Shown: positions 8,599 to 17,869 of the stretch, in pieces | How positions within the stretch are numbered: the stretch's first letter is position 1 | How the letters are laid out: each line of letters begins with the position of its first letter | Assembly: GCA_016213775.1 (NCBI GenBank) | Contig: JACQZR010000304.1 | Span: forward strand, 1 to 64,000 | Length of the DNA: 64,000 nucleotides | Direction: 5' to 3' | Source: Acidobacteriota bacterium | GTDB taxonomy: Bacteria; Acidobacteriota; Terriglobia; Bryobacterales; Bryobacteraceae | Position numbers and translations under genes: made by a program | The notes under the pieces: model-generated | The model's input: only the letters and a program-made list of their open reading frames with translations | Database searches by the model: none | Told to the model about the DNA's origin: nothing

Positions 8599-9815
8599 TC
8601 TCCGTTCTCGCGCTTCTCTTATCTATCGCCGCCGCTCAACAGCACAGCGTCCTGTCTGAAGAGGAAGCAGTGGCCAGAGCCCTGGAGACCAACCAGGATC
8701 TCGCCGCCTTGCGTTTTGCCCATCGAGCCGCCACGCTGACTCCCAAGGGCATCGGGCTGCTCGCCAATCCGCAGGTGCGCCTCGGACTCACCGACGTCGC
8801 CGCCGAACTCAACGACCCCGACCGCAAACGCAACAACGTGGGCCTCGCCTGGTCTCCTCCCAAATGGGGTGAGCTTCGCCTCAAATCCGCTCTCGCAGCC
8901 ACCCGCGCTGAAGAGATCGCCAGTGAGGCCGCCATCGCGGAACAGCGTCTGACGGCGGAGGTGCGCGTCCTCTATCGCAACCTTGCGATCACCGAGGCGC
9001 AACGGGAACTCGCCAATGAGACAATCCGTCTGCGGCAGCGCATTCTCACCGCGGTGCAGGAGCAGGTAGCTGCCGGTGTTCGGGGCGTTCTCGATCGCAG
9101 TAACGCCGAGCTTGCGCTTGCGGACGCGCGTCTGCTCCATGACCAACTCAATGCCGAACGTGCCATCCACCGTCTGCGTCTTGCGCAGAAGACGGGTCTC
9201 GCCAGTGAATCCCTGGTGATTACCGCGCAGAACGATTGGTATCAGTTCCGGCCCGGCACTCACGACCGCCAGAGCCTGCTGCACTCCGCCGTCACGAACC
9301 GGCCCGAACTGCGCGGCGCCGATGTCCGCTGTAAAGCCGCGGAACTCGCCCTATCGGCGTCACGCAAAGAACTCTATCCTTCCTTCGCGTCCGTGCAGGT
9401 GTTCCGCCGCACCAACCGTGAGGAATCGCCAGGAAGTTGGGGTTTTCAGATCTCCCTGGAAGTGCCGATCTTTCGCTGGAAGGAGAATGGAGTAGCGGCG
9501 GCCACGGCCCAACTGGAACAATGCAGAATCAAACGCCGGTCTATCGAGGCTGCGCTCGCGGCGGAGATCGACGAGCTACTCGCCCGGCTCAATTCGGCAT
9601 CGGCCGAACTCGCCGGCCTGCGCCAGACTTCGTTGGAGCTGTCCACCAATCACGTGGACCTGGCGCGCACCGAACTGGCCGCCGGCCAGGTGGACAAGGT
9701 GGAGCCACTGCTCGCACAACTCCGGGTCCTATCCGCGCGGCAAGGCTTCCTCGCCAAGCTTCAGGAATTGCGCGTGCTCGATGCCGGCCTGCGTCAGGCC
9801 ACGGGACAAATGTGA
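8595..9815 (+). CDS. TolC-family outer membrane efflux protein
   Basis: 406-aa outer-membrane channel protein. Signal peptide MISVLALLLSIAAAQQ, then the OEP repeats: helical segments with LSEEEAVARALETNQDLAA at the start and a second repeat beginning RQSLLHSAVTNRPELRGADV near residue 230. Ends KLQELRVLDAGLRQATGQM. Last gene of the run; the ATG overlaps the HlyD stop (ATGA). It converges on the sulfatase gene with no spacer at all, since the two stop codons abut at 9815/9816. Confidence 0.88.
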   Translation: MISVLALLLSIAAAQQHSVLSEEEAVARALETNQDLAALRFAHRAATLTPKGIGLLANPQVRLGLTDVAAELNDPDRKRNNVGLAWSPPKWGELRLKSALAATRAEEIASEAAIAEQRLTAEVRVLYRNLAITEAQRELANETIRLRQRILTAVQEQVAAGVRGVLDRSNAELALADARLLHDQLNAERAIHRLRLAQKTGLASESLVITAQNDWYQFRPGTHDRQSLLHSAVTNRPELRGADVRCKAAELALSASRKELYPSFASVQVFRRTNREESPGSWGFQISLEVPIFRWKENGVAAATAQLEQCRIKRRSIEAALAAEIDELLARLNSASAELAGLRQTSLELSTNHVDLARTELAAGQVDKVEPLLAQLRVLSARQGFLAKLQELRVLDAGLRQATGQM

Positions 9816-11462
9816 TCAGGCCTTGGCTTTCTTCTTCCCCGAACCTGCGTTGGGATTCATCAGCGGCTTGGTGGAGGGCGCAGCGGACTGGCGCGTCTTG
9901 ATAAACCCGTCCTCGATGCTCTGCCACAGCCCAGCCAACTCCCGCGTCTTCTCCGGCTGCTTCTCTGACAGGTCCGCCTGCTCGCATCGATCCTTCTTCA
10001 GATCGTACAACTCCCACGGGCCATCCTTGCCGATCGACACCGCCTTCAAATCGCCCGAGCGAATCGCGCGGTTGTTGTTGTGGTGGAAATAGAGCCAGTC
10101 GCGCGGGACGGAGTTGTCCTTTTTGAAAACCGGCGCAAAGCTCTTTCCCGCGAACGGTGAGGCATCCGGCGGGAACACCCCATTCGGCTTGCCGCCCGCA
10201 AGATCGAGCATCGTCGGCACGATATCCACAAAGTGGCAGGGATTGTGCCGCAGTTCGTTCTTCGCCGTGATTCCAGCGGGCCAGTGAACGATCATGGGCG
10301 ACGAAATGCCGCCTTCATGCACCCACGATTTGTGCAGCCGGAACGGTGAATTCGATGAACTCGACCAGCCCGGGCCGAGCGACAGATAAGTCTTGCCCGA
10401 TCCCGGGGGCGCAGCCGGATCATGCATGTCGCCGCGAATGATCTGCTCCGCGCTCGCGCCGTTATCGCTGATAAAGAGGATCACGGTGTCACGCAACGAA
10501 TCCATCGCCTTCAACTGATCCACCACGCGTCCGATCTCATGATCCATCCGCGAGATCATCGCCGCGTGAATCGCCATCTTCGTCCGCTGCAATTTCTGCT
10601 GTTCGGCGGTGAGCGAATTCCACGGCACAGCCCGCGTCACTTCACCGGGCCCGATGCGCGTCATCAGATCTTCCGATGGCAGATTCCACGCCGGCCAGAT
10701 GCCGGTGTCCAGTTTCGACAATCCGCAGTTGATGAGGCCCATCTGCTTCATCCGCTCCCAGTGCCGCTGCCGCGCCACGTCCCAGCCTTCCGAGAAACGG
10801 TCCTTGTACTCGTCGATGTCCTGCTGCAGCGCATGCAGCGGAAAATGCGGCGAGGTAAATGCGAGGTAGTGAAAGAACGGTGATTGGTTGTGCGACTGTT
10901 GATGCTCCCTGAGCGTCTTCACCGCATGATCGGCGATAGCGATCGTGGCGTAATAGTTCTCCTCCGGCTTCACCACCGGCAGCGGAGAATCGTCGAGGTA
11001 ATGTGTGCGAGGCGTGAAGAACCGGTCCTGATCCATCAGCGCGTACGACTTGTCAAACCCCACACCTGACAGCGCCTTGAACCGGATGTGCCACTTGCCG
11101 GAATGATAGGCGCGGTACCCCAGCGGCTTCAAATGCTCGGGCGCAAAACGGTTCCAGTGTGGGATGTTTCCGGGCGTCATCACGTCGCACGCGGTCTGTT
11201 GCGCGTATTGGCCAGTGAGAATGCAGCTTCGCGAGGGCCCGCAGCGCGCCGTGGAGTAGGTTTGCGTGAAGCGGAGTCCGTTCTTTGCCAGAGCATCGAG
11301 GTTTGGCGTGTCGACATCGCCGCCGTAGCAGCGCGCGTCAGAAAAGCCCATGTCGTCGCCGAGAATCACCAGAAAATTGGGCTTCTTCCTGCCACTCTGT
11401 GCGAACGCCGCCTGACCTCCGATGGCTCCCGCCGCCGCTTGTAAAAACTCTCTACGTTCCAT
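9816..11462 (-). CDS. Secreted arylsulfatase
   Basis: 548-aa type I sulfatase. The Tat-like signal (RREFLQAAAGAIGGQAAFAQ) suggests export after folding. The metal-binding GDDMGFSD and the formylglycine motif CGPSR (Cys74) are present, with HSGKWH and FISDNGAS as further active-site segments; the Cys-type motif needs a formylglycine-generating enzyme encoded elsewhere. It lies 42 nt downstream of a TonB-dependent receptor on the same strand, so the two probably act together on a sulfated glycan or other sulfate ester. The C-terminus ends in a Lys-rich tail (GSGKKKAKA). Confidence 0.92.
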   Translation of the reverse strand: MERREFLQAAAGAIGGQAAFAQSGRKKPNFLVILGDDMGFSDARCYGGDVDTPNLDALAKNGLRFTQTYSTARCGPSRSCILTGQYAQQTACDVMTPGNIPHWNRFAPEHLKPLGYRAYHSGKWHIRFKALSGVGFDKSYALMDQDRFFTPRTHYLDDSPLPVVKPEENYYATIAIADHAVKTLREHQQSHNQSPFFHYLAFTSPHFPLHALQQDIDEYKDRFSEGWDVARQRHWERMKQMGLINCGLSKLDTGIWPAWNLPSEDLMTRIGPGEVTRAVPWNSLTAEQQKLQRTKMAIHAAMISRMDHEIGRVVDQLKAMDSLRDTVILFISDNGASAEQIIRGDMHDPAAPPGSGKTYLSLGPGWSSSSNSPFRLHKSWVHEGGISSPMIVHWPAGITAKNELRHNPCHFVDIVPTMLDLAGGKPNGVFPPDASPFAGKSFAPVFKKDNSVPRDWLYFHHNNNRAIRSGDLKAVSIGKDGPWELYDLKKDRCEQADLSEKQPEKTRELAGLWQSIEDGFIKTRQSAAPSTKPLMNPNAGSGKKKAKA

Positions 11463-11504
11463 CTGTGGTGGTCTCCGCGCTCTACTCTATCAAGTAACTG
11501 TCCG

Positions 11505-14500
11505 CTAGAAGATGAAGCGCAGGCCAGCCTGCATGCGCCGCGCGTTGGTGCCGTCCGGGAAGCCCTGCGACTGCGTCCCGACGCCCATATTCGCCGTCGG
11601 CCGAAGGACACCCGCCGCGGACTGGTAAGCCTGCTGGATGACACCCGTGTTGTAGATCGTGTTGAACGTGTTGAACGCCTCGAAACTCAGCACAGCTTTC
11701 ACCCGTTCGCTGATCGGCAACTGCCGCTGGATGCGGGAATCCACGCGAAAAATCTGGTCGATGTCGAGCGCATTGAACCGCCAGAAAGGAACGCGGTTCG
11801 AGCCGAAGGACCCATTCAGAGTGGTGTTATTAGCGAGTCCGGGCAGAGCGCTGGTCACGTTGATCGTCGACGGAGTTGGTTTCGCCGATGCCATGGTCGT
11901 GATCACCGACAACTGCCACCCATTGATCAGATACCTGGCCGCAACCGAAGTGCTGTTGGTGAACTTCGGGGTCCAGAGGAAATTGATGACCACCCGGTGC
12001 CGCTGATCCAACAACGACGATCCTTTGTCGTTGTTGTAGTCGCCGTTGTAGGTGGAGCGGACATTGCTGACAAAAAGGCTGTCGCTCGCGCCGCCCTGGT
12101 TGGCCGTGTCGATCGCATGCGACCACGTATAGGAGAAGTTGCCGCTGAAGTTGCGCCCCATCCGCCGCCGCACCTGGACAGCCAACCCGTTGTAGAAGGA
12201 CTTTCCGCCGTTGTCAGTCATGTATATGCTGCGGTAGCGGCGGTCCACCCGGTTGGCAAACAGATACACCGGTGTCGTAAAGCTGCCGGTTTGCGCGCCG
12301 GCGCTATCCAGAATCGTGTATGTGCGAGTGTCGCTGGCCGGTCCGAGATTTAGATCGCGGTTGGTAAACAGCGCAACACCGTGGCTCCAGATGTAATTCA
12401 ACGTGAGTCCGGTGTCACGGCCGATTTGCCGCTCGATGGCGAACGTCCCCTGTTGCGTGTACGGACTGCGGAAGTCAGGGCCGGCAAAGGCGAGGCTGAT
12501 GGTTCCCGCTGAACCCGCGGCCGAACTGAGAATGTTCGGGAACACCGGAGCCGCGGTGTCCGTGTTCGGGTTCAGCGAGTAATTGGCCTGATAGCGGCCA
12601 TTCCCTACCAGCAGCAGGTTTTGGATCGATGCGCCGTGGAAGCGTGCAAAGAACACGCCGTATCCCGCACGAATGACGGTTTTGTCATTAATCGAATAGG
12701 AAAGGCTGGCACGCGGAGATACATTCAACGGGGGCGCGTGTATCTTGCCCGTCTGCGGATAGTCCGGGTTCACCACCGTCGGCTGCGGGAGCCACGTATG
12801 CTCAAAACGCATCCCATAGTTGAACGTCAGCTTGCGCGTCACCTTCCAGACATCCTGCGCGTAGAAGTTGATGTCGTTGGTCCGCATCACCAGTATCGGA
12901 TTGCCGAATTGCTGCGTGAAACTGGAGTAGCTCTTCCGGCTTCCGGTATTGCCCGAAAAATCCATCGCAAAGTTGGCCAGCGACTGGTAGGAATAGCTGC
13001 CGAACCGGTTGAACAACTGGTTGTTGTAATCCTCCGTGGTAGCGAAGTCGATACCGAACTTGACTGAGTGCGCGCCCTTGGTCCAGCTTAGATTGTCGAC
13101 GAACTGGAAGCGGTTTTCGCTCGGCAGCACGCGCGGGTAGGCGCCTGCTGCGCCGATTGTCGTGCCATTCAAAGTAATGCCCAGCGGGCCCGTTTCCTTC
13201 GGGAACAGGTCCTGCGCCGAGGGATCCGCCAGCCGGTCTTTGAACCAGCCGAAACGGAATTCGTTCACTGTGGCGTTGTTCGGAATCGCCGTCCACGCCG
13301 CCTTCCCGTAGCGAGTCTCCACGGTGGAATCGGCGTTGTTGGCGATGGCGTTCCCATTCGTCAGTACGGCCTGCGTCTGGATGCCGTGCGGCGAGCGCCA
13401 GTGCATGGCGTTGGCGCTGAAGCTGAACGAATTGCGATCCGTCGGCCGCCAGTCGATCTTCGCAAAACCCATCAACGACTCCACCGACCGCGGAACCAGC
13501 ACGTTCATCTGCCGGTAGATAAACGCACGGGCCGCATCGCACTGGGCTATCGAGGGGCCGGGGCCGACTGTGGGTCCACAGGGTGCGTTGATCACGTTCC
13601 CGCTCGCGTCGGTGAACTGGCTGTTGATGATGCGGTTCTGGGCCGGGAAATTGCGGCGCACGATCTCCATATTCGCGAAGTAGAAAATCTTGTCTTTCTT
13701 GAGCGTCCCGCCCAGGCTGCCGCCTGCCTGATGCCGCCATTCCGGCGCATTCAATCCGTTGGCATAACGGTCAGTCGCATTCAACGTACGGTTGCGGAAG
13801 AACCAGAACAGCGTACCGTGAGTCTGGTTGGTTCCAGAGCGGGTAACCGTGTTGATGACACCGCCCATCGCGCGTCCGAACTCCGCCGAGAACCCGTTGG
13901 AAAGCACCTGAAACTCCTGTACTGCGTCCTGCGAGATTTGCGTGGCGATGCGCGTGCGTCCTGCATTCTCGTTGTAGAAACTGCCGGTGGTATCATTGCC
14001 GTCCGTGAGAAACGAATTGCCGCCCGCCACACCGCGGAAGCTCACCAGACCGAACTCACCGTCGTTGGTGACGGCCGGAGTCAGCAGCACGAACGAGTCA
14101 GCGCGGCGGCCGTTAATGGGAAGGTTGTCGATCTGGTCTTTTTCCACCACCTGCGAGACGCCGCTCTTGGCTTCTTCCACGAGCGGGATTTCGGCGACAA
14201 TGTCCACTTGTGTCGCGGCCGAGGCCACTTGTAACGTCGCCTTGATGTCCAGCGTCTGGCCCACAAGGATCTCGATGTTTTTCGCTTCCCAATTCGCGAA
14301 GCCTTGCATCGACACCGTCACAATGTAGCCACTGGAGGGGAGCAGTGAGGGGGCGGAGAAGACGCCGGCCTCGGTGGTGGCCAGGTTCCGTCTGATCCCC
14401 CTGGATTCATTGGCGACAACGACAGTTGCGCCGGAAACAACCGCGCCGGACGCATCGCGTACGGAACCGGTTATACCGCCCATGCCGGCTACAGCTTGCG

Positions 14501-14561
14501 CATAGGCGCTCGCCGTTGCCAGCAAAAAAATGGAGAGGCACACGAAGACACGTTTAGACAT
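11505..14561 (-). CDS. Oar-like TonB-dependent receptor
   Basis: 1018-aa outer-membrane protein. The start at 14561 gives a clean signal peptide (KRVFVCLSIFLLATASAYAQ); upstream in-frame Met codons would add a polar leader. An N-terminal carboxypeptidase-regulatory-like domain (GGITGSVRDASGAVVSGATV) precedes a plug domain (VEKDQIDNLPINGRRADSF, RAMGGVINTVTRSG) and a large beta barrel ending in ...RMQAGLRFIF with a terminal aromatic residue. It leads a probable two-gene unit with the sulfatase. Substrate unknown; sulfated oligosaccharide import is inferred from the neighbour. Confidence 0.9.
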   Translation of the reverse strand: MSKRVFVCLSIFLLATASAYAQAVAGMGGITGSVRDASGAVVSGATVVVANESRGIRRNLATTEAGVFSAPSLLPSSGYIVTVSMQGFANWEAKNIEILVGQTLDIKATLQVASAATQVDIVAEIPLVEEAKSGVSQVVEKDQIDNLPINGRRADSFVLLTPAVTNDGEFGLVSFRGVAGGNSFLTDGNDTTGSFYNENAGRTRIATQISQDAVQEFQVLSNGFSAEFGRAMGGVINTVTRSGTNQTHGTLFWFFRNRTLNATDRYANGLNAPEWRHQAGGSLGGTLKKDKIFYFANMEIVRRNFPAQNRIINSQFTDASGNVINAPCGPTVGPGPSIAQCDAARAFIYRQMNVLVPRSVESLMGFAKIDWRPTDRNSFSFSANAMHWRSPHGIQTQAVLTNGNAIANNADSTVETRYGKAAWTAIPNNATVNEFRFGWFKDRLADPSAQDLFPKETGPLGITLNGTTIGAAGAYPRVLPSENRFQFVDNLSWTKGAHSVKFGIDFATTEDYNNQLFNRFGSYSYQSLANFAMDFSGNTGSRKSYSSFTQQFGNPILVMRTNDINFYAQDVWKVTRKLTFNYGMRFEHTWLPQPTVVNPDYPQTGKIHAPPLNVSPRASLSYSINDKTVIRAGYGVFFARFHGASIQNLLLVGNGRYQANYSLNPNTDTAAPVFPNILSSAAGSAGTISLAFAGPDFRSPYTQQGTFAIERQIGRDTGLTLNYIWSHGVALFTNRDLNLGPASDTRTYTILDSAGAQTGSFTTPVYLFANRVDRRYRSIYMTDNGGKSFYNGLAVQVRRRMGRNFSGNFSYTWSHAIDTANQGGASDSLFVSNVRSTYNGDYNNDKGSSLLDQRHRVVINFLWTPKFTNSTSVAARYLINGWQLSVITTMASAKPTPSTINVTSALPGLANNTTLNGSFGSNRVPFWRFNALDIDQIFRVDSRIQRQLPISERVKAVLSFEAFNTFNTIYNTGVIQQAYQSAAGVLRPTANMGVGTQSQGFPDGTNARRMQAGLRFIF

Positions 14562-14679
14562 AGGTGATGGAGACCTCTGAAGAGTACTTGTATCGAGACA
14601 ACTGGTTTTCAGACCCGTATGCTCTATTATGGCCACCGAGGGGACGGAATTTCCACAAGCTCCGGGTCGCGCGTGTTGT

Positions 14680-17600
14680 CTAGAAAAAGAAGCGGATTCC
14701 GAACTGTGCCTGGAACGGGAATCCAATCTGCTGGTTCTGCGTATGGTACCTGCCGTCTGCGCTCTTCAACACCAGGAAACGTGTATCCACCGGCAGCGTG
14801 GCGCCCGCGGCGTTCACCCCAAGCCCATAGATGTTCGTCGTGCCGAAGAAGATCACGTTGTCGATATTGAACACGTTGAAGAACTCCGCCGAAACCTGCA
14901 CCTTCATGTTCTCCTTCAATTGGAAGCTCTTCATGATGCGGAGGTCGTCGCCATAAACTGCGCGGTTGCGGAAGCTGTTGCGTCCGAAAGGAACGCCGGG
15001 AGACACGAGCGCGCGGTCGGTGCTCGCGCCATCAAAGTTGGTATCAGCACCAGTGCGCGGGTTGAGCGGCAATCCGCTGCGGACGCGGAACACACCGGAT
15101 ACGTCGATCCCGAAAGGCAGGCTGTAGACCCCATACGAGCTGAACGTGTGCCGCGCATCGAGGTTCGACGGGCTGTAGTCCTGCGCGTAGTTGAAGCCGT
15201 CCATTGCAGCCTGGCCGCCCGAATCGCGCTCGTTGTCGTCATCGGAGTAGTTCCAGGCAGCCGTATAGAACACGCCAGCCTGCAACTTCTTTCCGCGGTA
15301 CTGATTGGAGAAGGTGAACCCACGATACAGTGAGTGGGCCGAGCTTTCGCGCACTGTCACCTGCCCCAGGGTCGGGATCGGACGCGGCCGGTTGCCATTG
15401 GTTACCCCAAAGAACGGCCGCCGCGAAGCGTCGTTCACCACCGGGATCGGAAGGTTGTAGTCCCGGTTGCGCTCCAGGTGCACAGCGTTCACGTAGTTGA
15501 ACTGCACCCCCAGCACCCAGGGGCCGGTGATACGCGTTTCCGTGCCGATCCCCAGTTGGTACGATCGCGGATTCTCGAAGTTCGTCGCCATCGTCGTTGT
15601 GCCGGCGCCCAGGAACGGGTTCGGCGTTGCGCCAAGTCCAATCGCCGCCGCCTGCTGTACCGCAGTCAGTGGAATCACGGGCAGGTTGTCGGGAGTCGCG
15701 CTGCTCAGGTTCACACCCGCGCCGGAGAACTGCCGGTAGATGGTGCCGTTGACGGTGTTGTTGAGGAAAAGCCTGACGTTGTTTGGAGGATTACGGTAGT
15801 TGCCCGTCGGATCGGAGTACAGCAGAAGCGGCGTTGCAGCGTAGAAGATGCCTGCATGACCGCGGACCACCAGACGCTGGTCCTTCATTGGGCTCCAGGC
15901 GAACCCAATCCGCGGCATGATCTGATTCAGGTTGTCCTTGATATTGCCGACGTTGGTGCGTGCACCGTTGGGGAACAACATCGCGTCCACCGGACCGGCC
16001 AGAGCTGCATTGGTGGATGACGCAGCAGGATTCCATTGCCCCTCCCAGCGCAAACCAAGATCAACAGTCAGCGTGCGGCGAACCTTCCAACTATCCTGCG
16101 CGAAGATCGCGGCCTGAGTGGCATTGAAATCCACCGCCAGGTTGCCGATCTGCCGGCTGTAGCTAACCAGAGGCGAATCGAATTTGTTCGCCACCGTCCC
16201 GGTACCGGAAATGATGTCCAGGATTTGCGACACGTTGCTGCTGTTGATGCTGAACGTCCCGAACTGGTCGAAGCCAAACGTCTGACCTGTGGTCAGCCGG
16301 TTGATGTCCGCTCCGAACTTCACCGTGTGCGCACCTGCGATCCAGGTGAGCGAATCGGTAAACTGCCAGCGCTTGTCCTGCTGCACGGTGGGCAGAAAGT
16401 TGCGCGTTCCCAGAGTGCCGATGGTGGAGGCCACCAGGCCCGGTTTATTCGAATTCGCCAGACGCGGACGCTCTTCATAGCTGCCCGAGAACTTGAAGTC
16501 GTTCACCAGTGTCGGCCGGATCACCGCCGTGTACTGGGCCGATCCAAAGTGAACCGTGTTTTTTTCCACGCCTTCGTTGCTCAGTGCGCTCTGCGTAAAC
16601 GCTTCAATCGCACCGCCCACCGTCACGGCGTTCGTTTCTTCCGAACCGCTGCGGTTGTAGCGAAATGTCAGACGGCTGCCGTTCTTCAAGAGGTAATCGC
16701 TCTTCACGGTACCGGCGCCCGCGTTGTTCGTTTTGTCGAAGGGCCCTTCCTGGCTCTTATAGAAATCGAAGACCGGCCTCTGACCGGCGCTGGGGTTGAC
16801 GTTCAACAACGAGGGGAAGAATACGCGCCGCGGCTGCACGGCATGCTGCTGTTCATAGGAGACGAAGAAGAACAACTTGTCGCGCCGAATCGGTCCACCG
16901 ATCGCGCCGCCCCATTGCTGCAACGACTCGGCCGGCTTCACATTAATCAACTGCCCCGGGCGTGTGATATCCGAAATTGGAATCGGACCCTCTTTGCTCA
17001 ACTCCGAATTGCGGTTTTGATAAAAGCCCTCGCCATGGAAGCTGTTGGAACCGGATTTGCTAATGACGTTGAGAATCCCGCCGGACGACCTGCCGTATTC
17101 GGCCGAGTAGCCCGTCGTGATCGCCTGGAATTCCTGCACCGAACTCTGCGGCACGGTGATGACGCTATTCGAGCGCTCGCCGCCGCGGATGCCGCCAAAG
17201 AAGGGCTGGTTGTAATCCGCGCCGTCCACCATGATGTTGGAGTTGATGCCGCGCTGGCCGGCAAAGGAAAGCTGCGAGCGCGCGGGATCCAACTGCACCG
17301 TCGGCGTCAACGTCGCAAAATCCTGAAAGCGCCGCCCGTTGATTGGCAGGTTGGTGATCGCCGTGGACGAAATCAGCGTCGTCGGCGCCGGCAAGTCCAC
17401 GTTGATGATCGTCTCGGAAACTTCCACCGACTGCGTTGTCCCCTGCACCTGCAACGTGACATTGATCACCGCCGCGGCACCGACGTTCAGGACAATTCCC
17501 TGCATCACCGTGGGCGCAAAACCCGAACTCTGCGCGGTCACCTCGTATTGGCCGGGGTCGAGCTGAACCGCGCGGTAAGTGCCTTCCCCAGAGGATTTCA

Positions 17601-17775
17601 ATTCACGTAAGAGACCTGTTTGCGTATTCTTGATCTTGATATCGGCGCCTGCAACAACCGCGCCACGCGGATCAAGGACGGTACCGGATAGTTGTGCTTT
17701 GTTGGCGTCAGCCTGCCCCAAAACCGCCAGGGAACCGAGAAGCGACGCAACAAGTAGACGGACGAAATTCTTCAT
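14680..17775 (-). CDS. Oar-like TonB-dependent receptor
   Basis: 1031-aa outer-membrane receptor paralogous to the next gene on the same strand. The start at 17775 follows GAGGTG at a good distance and gives the signal peptide KNFVRLLVASLLGSLAVLGQ; the open frame continues upstream antisense to the SDR gene and should not be used. Carboxypeptidase-regulatory-like domain (QLSGTVLDPRGAVVAGADI), plug (TNLPINGRRFQDFATL, RSSGGILNVISKSG), then barrel ending QFGIRFFF. A LacI-type palindrome (17792-17806) lies just upstream. A 118-nt gap separates it from the second receptor. Confidence 0.9.
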   Translation of the reverse strand: MKNFVRLLVASLLGSLAVLGQADANKAQLSGTVLDPRGAVVAGADIKIKNTQTGLLRELKSSGEGTYRAVQLDPGQYEVTAQSSGFAPTVMQGIVLNVGAAAVINVTLQVQGTTQSVEVSETIINVDLPAPTTLISSTAITNLPINGRRFQDFATLTPTVQLDPARSQLSFAGQRGINSNIMVDGADYNQPFFGGIRGGERSNSVITVPQSSVQEFQAITTGYSAEYGRSSGGILNVISKSGSNSFHGEGFYQNRNSELSKEGPIPISDITRPGQLINVKPAESLQQWGGAIGGPIRRDKLFFFVSYEQQHAVQPRRVFFPSLLNVNPSAGQRPVFDFYKSQEGPFDKTNNAGAGTVKSDYLLKNGSRLTFRYNRSGSEETNAVTVGGAIEAFTQSALSNEGVEKNTVHFGSAQYTAVIRPTLVNDFKFSGSYEERPRLANSNKPGLVASTIGTLGTRNFLPTVQQDKRWQFTDSLTWIAGAHTVKFGADINRLTTGQTFGFDQFGTFSINSSNVSQILDIISGTGTVANKFDSPLVSYSRQIGNLAVDFNATQAAIFAQDSWKVRRTLTVDLGLRWEGQWNPAASSTNAALAGPVDAMLFPNGARTNVGNIKDNLNQIMPRIGFAWSPMKDQRLVVRGHAGIFYAATPLLLYSDPTGNYRNPPNNVRLFLNNTVNGTIYRQFSGAGVNLSSATPDNLPVIPLTAVQQAAAIGLGATPNPFLGAGTTTMATNFENPRSYQLGIGTETRITGPWVLGVQFNYVNAVHLERNRDYNLPIPVVNDASRRPFFGVTNGNRPRPIPTLGQVTVRESSAHSLYRGFTFSNQYRGKKLQAGVFYTAAWNYSDDDNERDSGGQAAMDGFNYAQDYSPSNLDARHTFSSYGVYSLPFGIDVSGVFRVRSGLPLNPRTGADTNFDGASTDRALVSPGVPFGRNSFRNRAVYGDDLRIMKSFQLKENMKVQVSAEFFNVFNIDNVIFFGTTNIYGLGVNAAGATLPVDTRFLVLKSADGRYHTQNQQIGFPFQAQFGIRFFF

Positions 17776-17791
17776 AGGACTACACCTCATA

Positions 17792-17806
17792 TGGAAACGG
17801 TTTCCA
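17792..17806. promoter_or_regulatory. Candidate LacI-family operator
   Basis: TGGAAAC-G-GTTTCCA is a perfect 7-bp inverted repeat around one central base, with the form typical of LacI/GalR-family operators. It lies 17 nt upstream of the receptor start at 17775 (minus) and 64 nt upstream of the SDR start at 17870 (plus), so it could control both divergent genes. No LacI-family regulator is encoded in the window. Confidence 0.5.
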
Positions 17807-17869
17807 ACCACGGAATCTACGCGGAAGTATGGTGATTTGCCGATTGTAGCAGGTATCCTGGAATCATCA

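Noticed and set aside
12802-13740. 312-codon frame inside the first TonB receptor on the same strand
   Set aside because: Alternative phase of the receptor coding sequence; its translation is Arg/Gln-rich and shows no domain, while the receptor frame shows barrel motifs.
16036-17610. 524-codon plus-strand frame under the second TonB receptor
   Set aside because: Antisense shadow of the receptor gene; sequence is Arg/His-rich without any family motif, and it lacks a ribosome-binding site.
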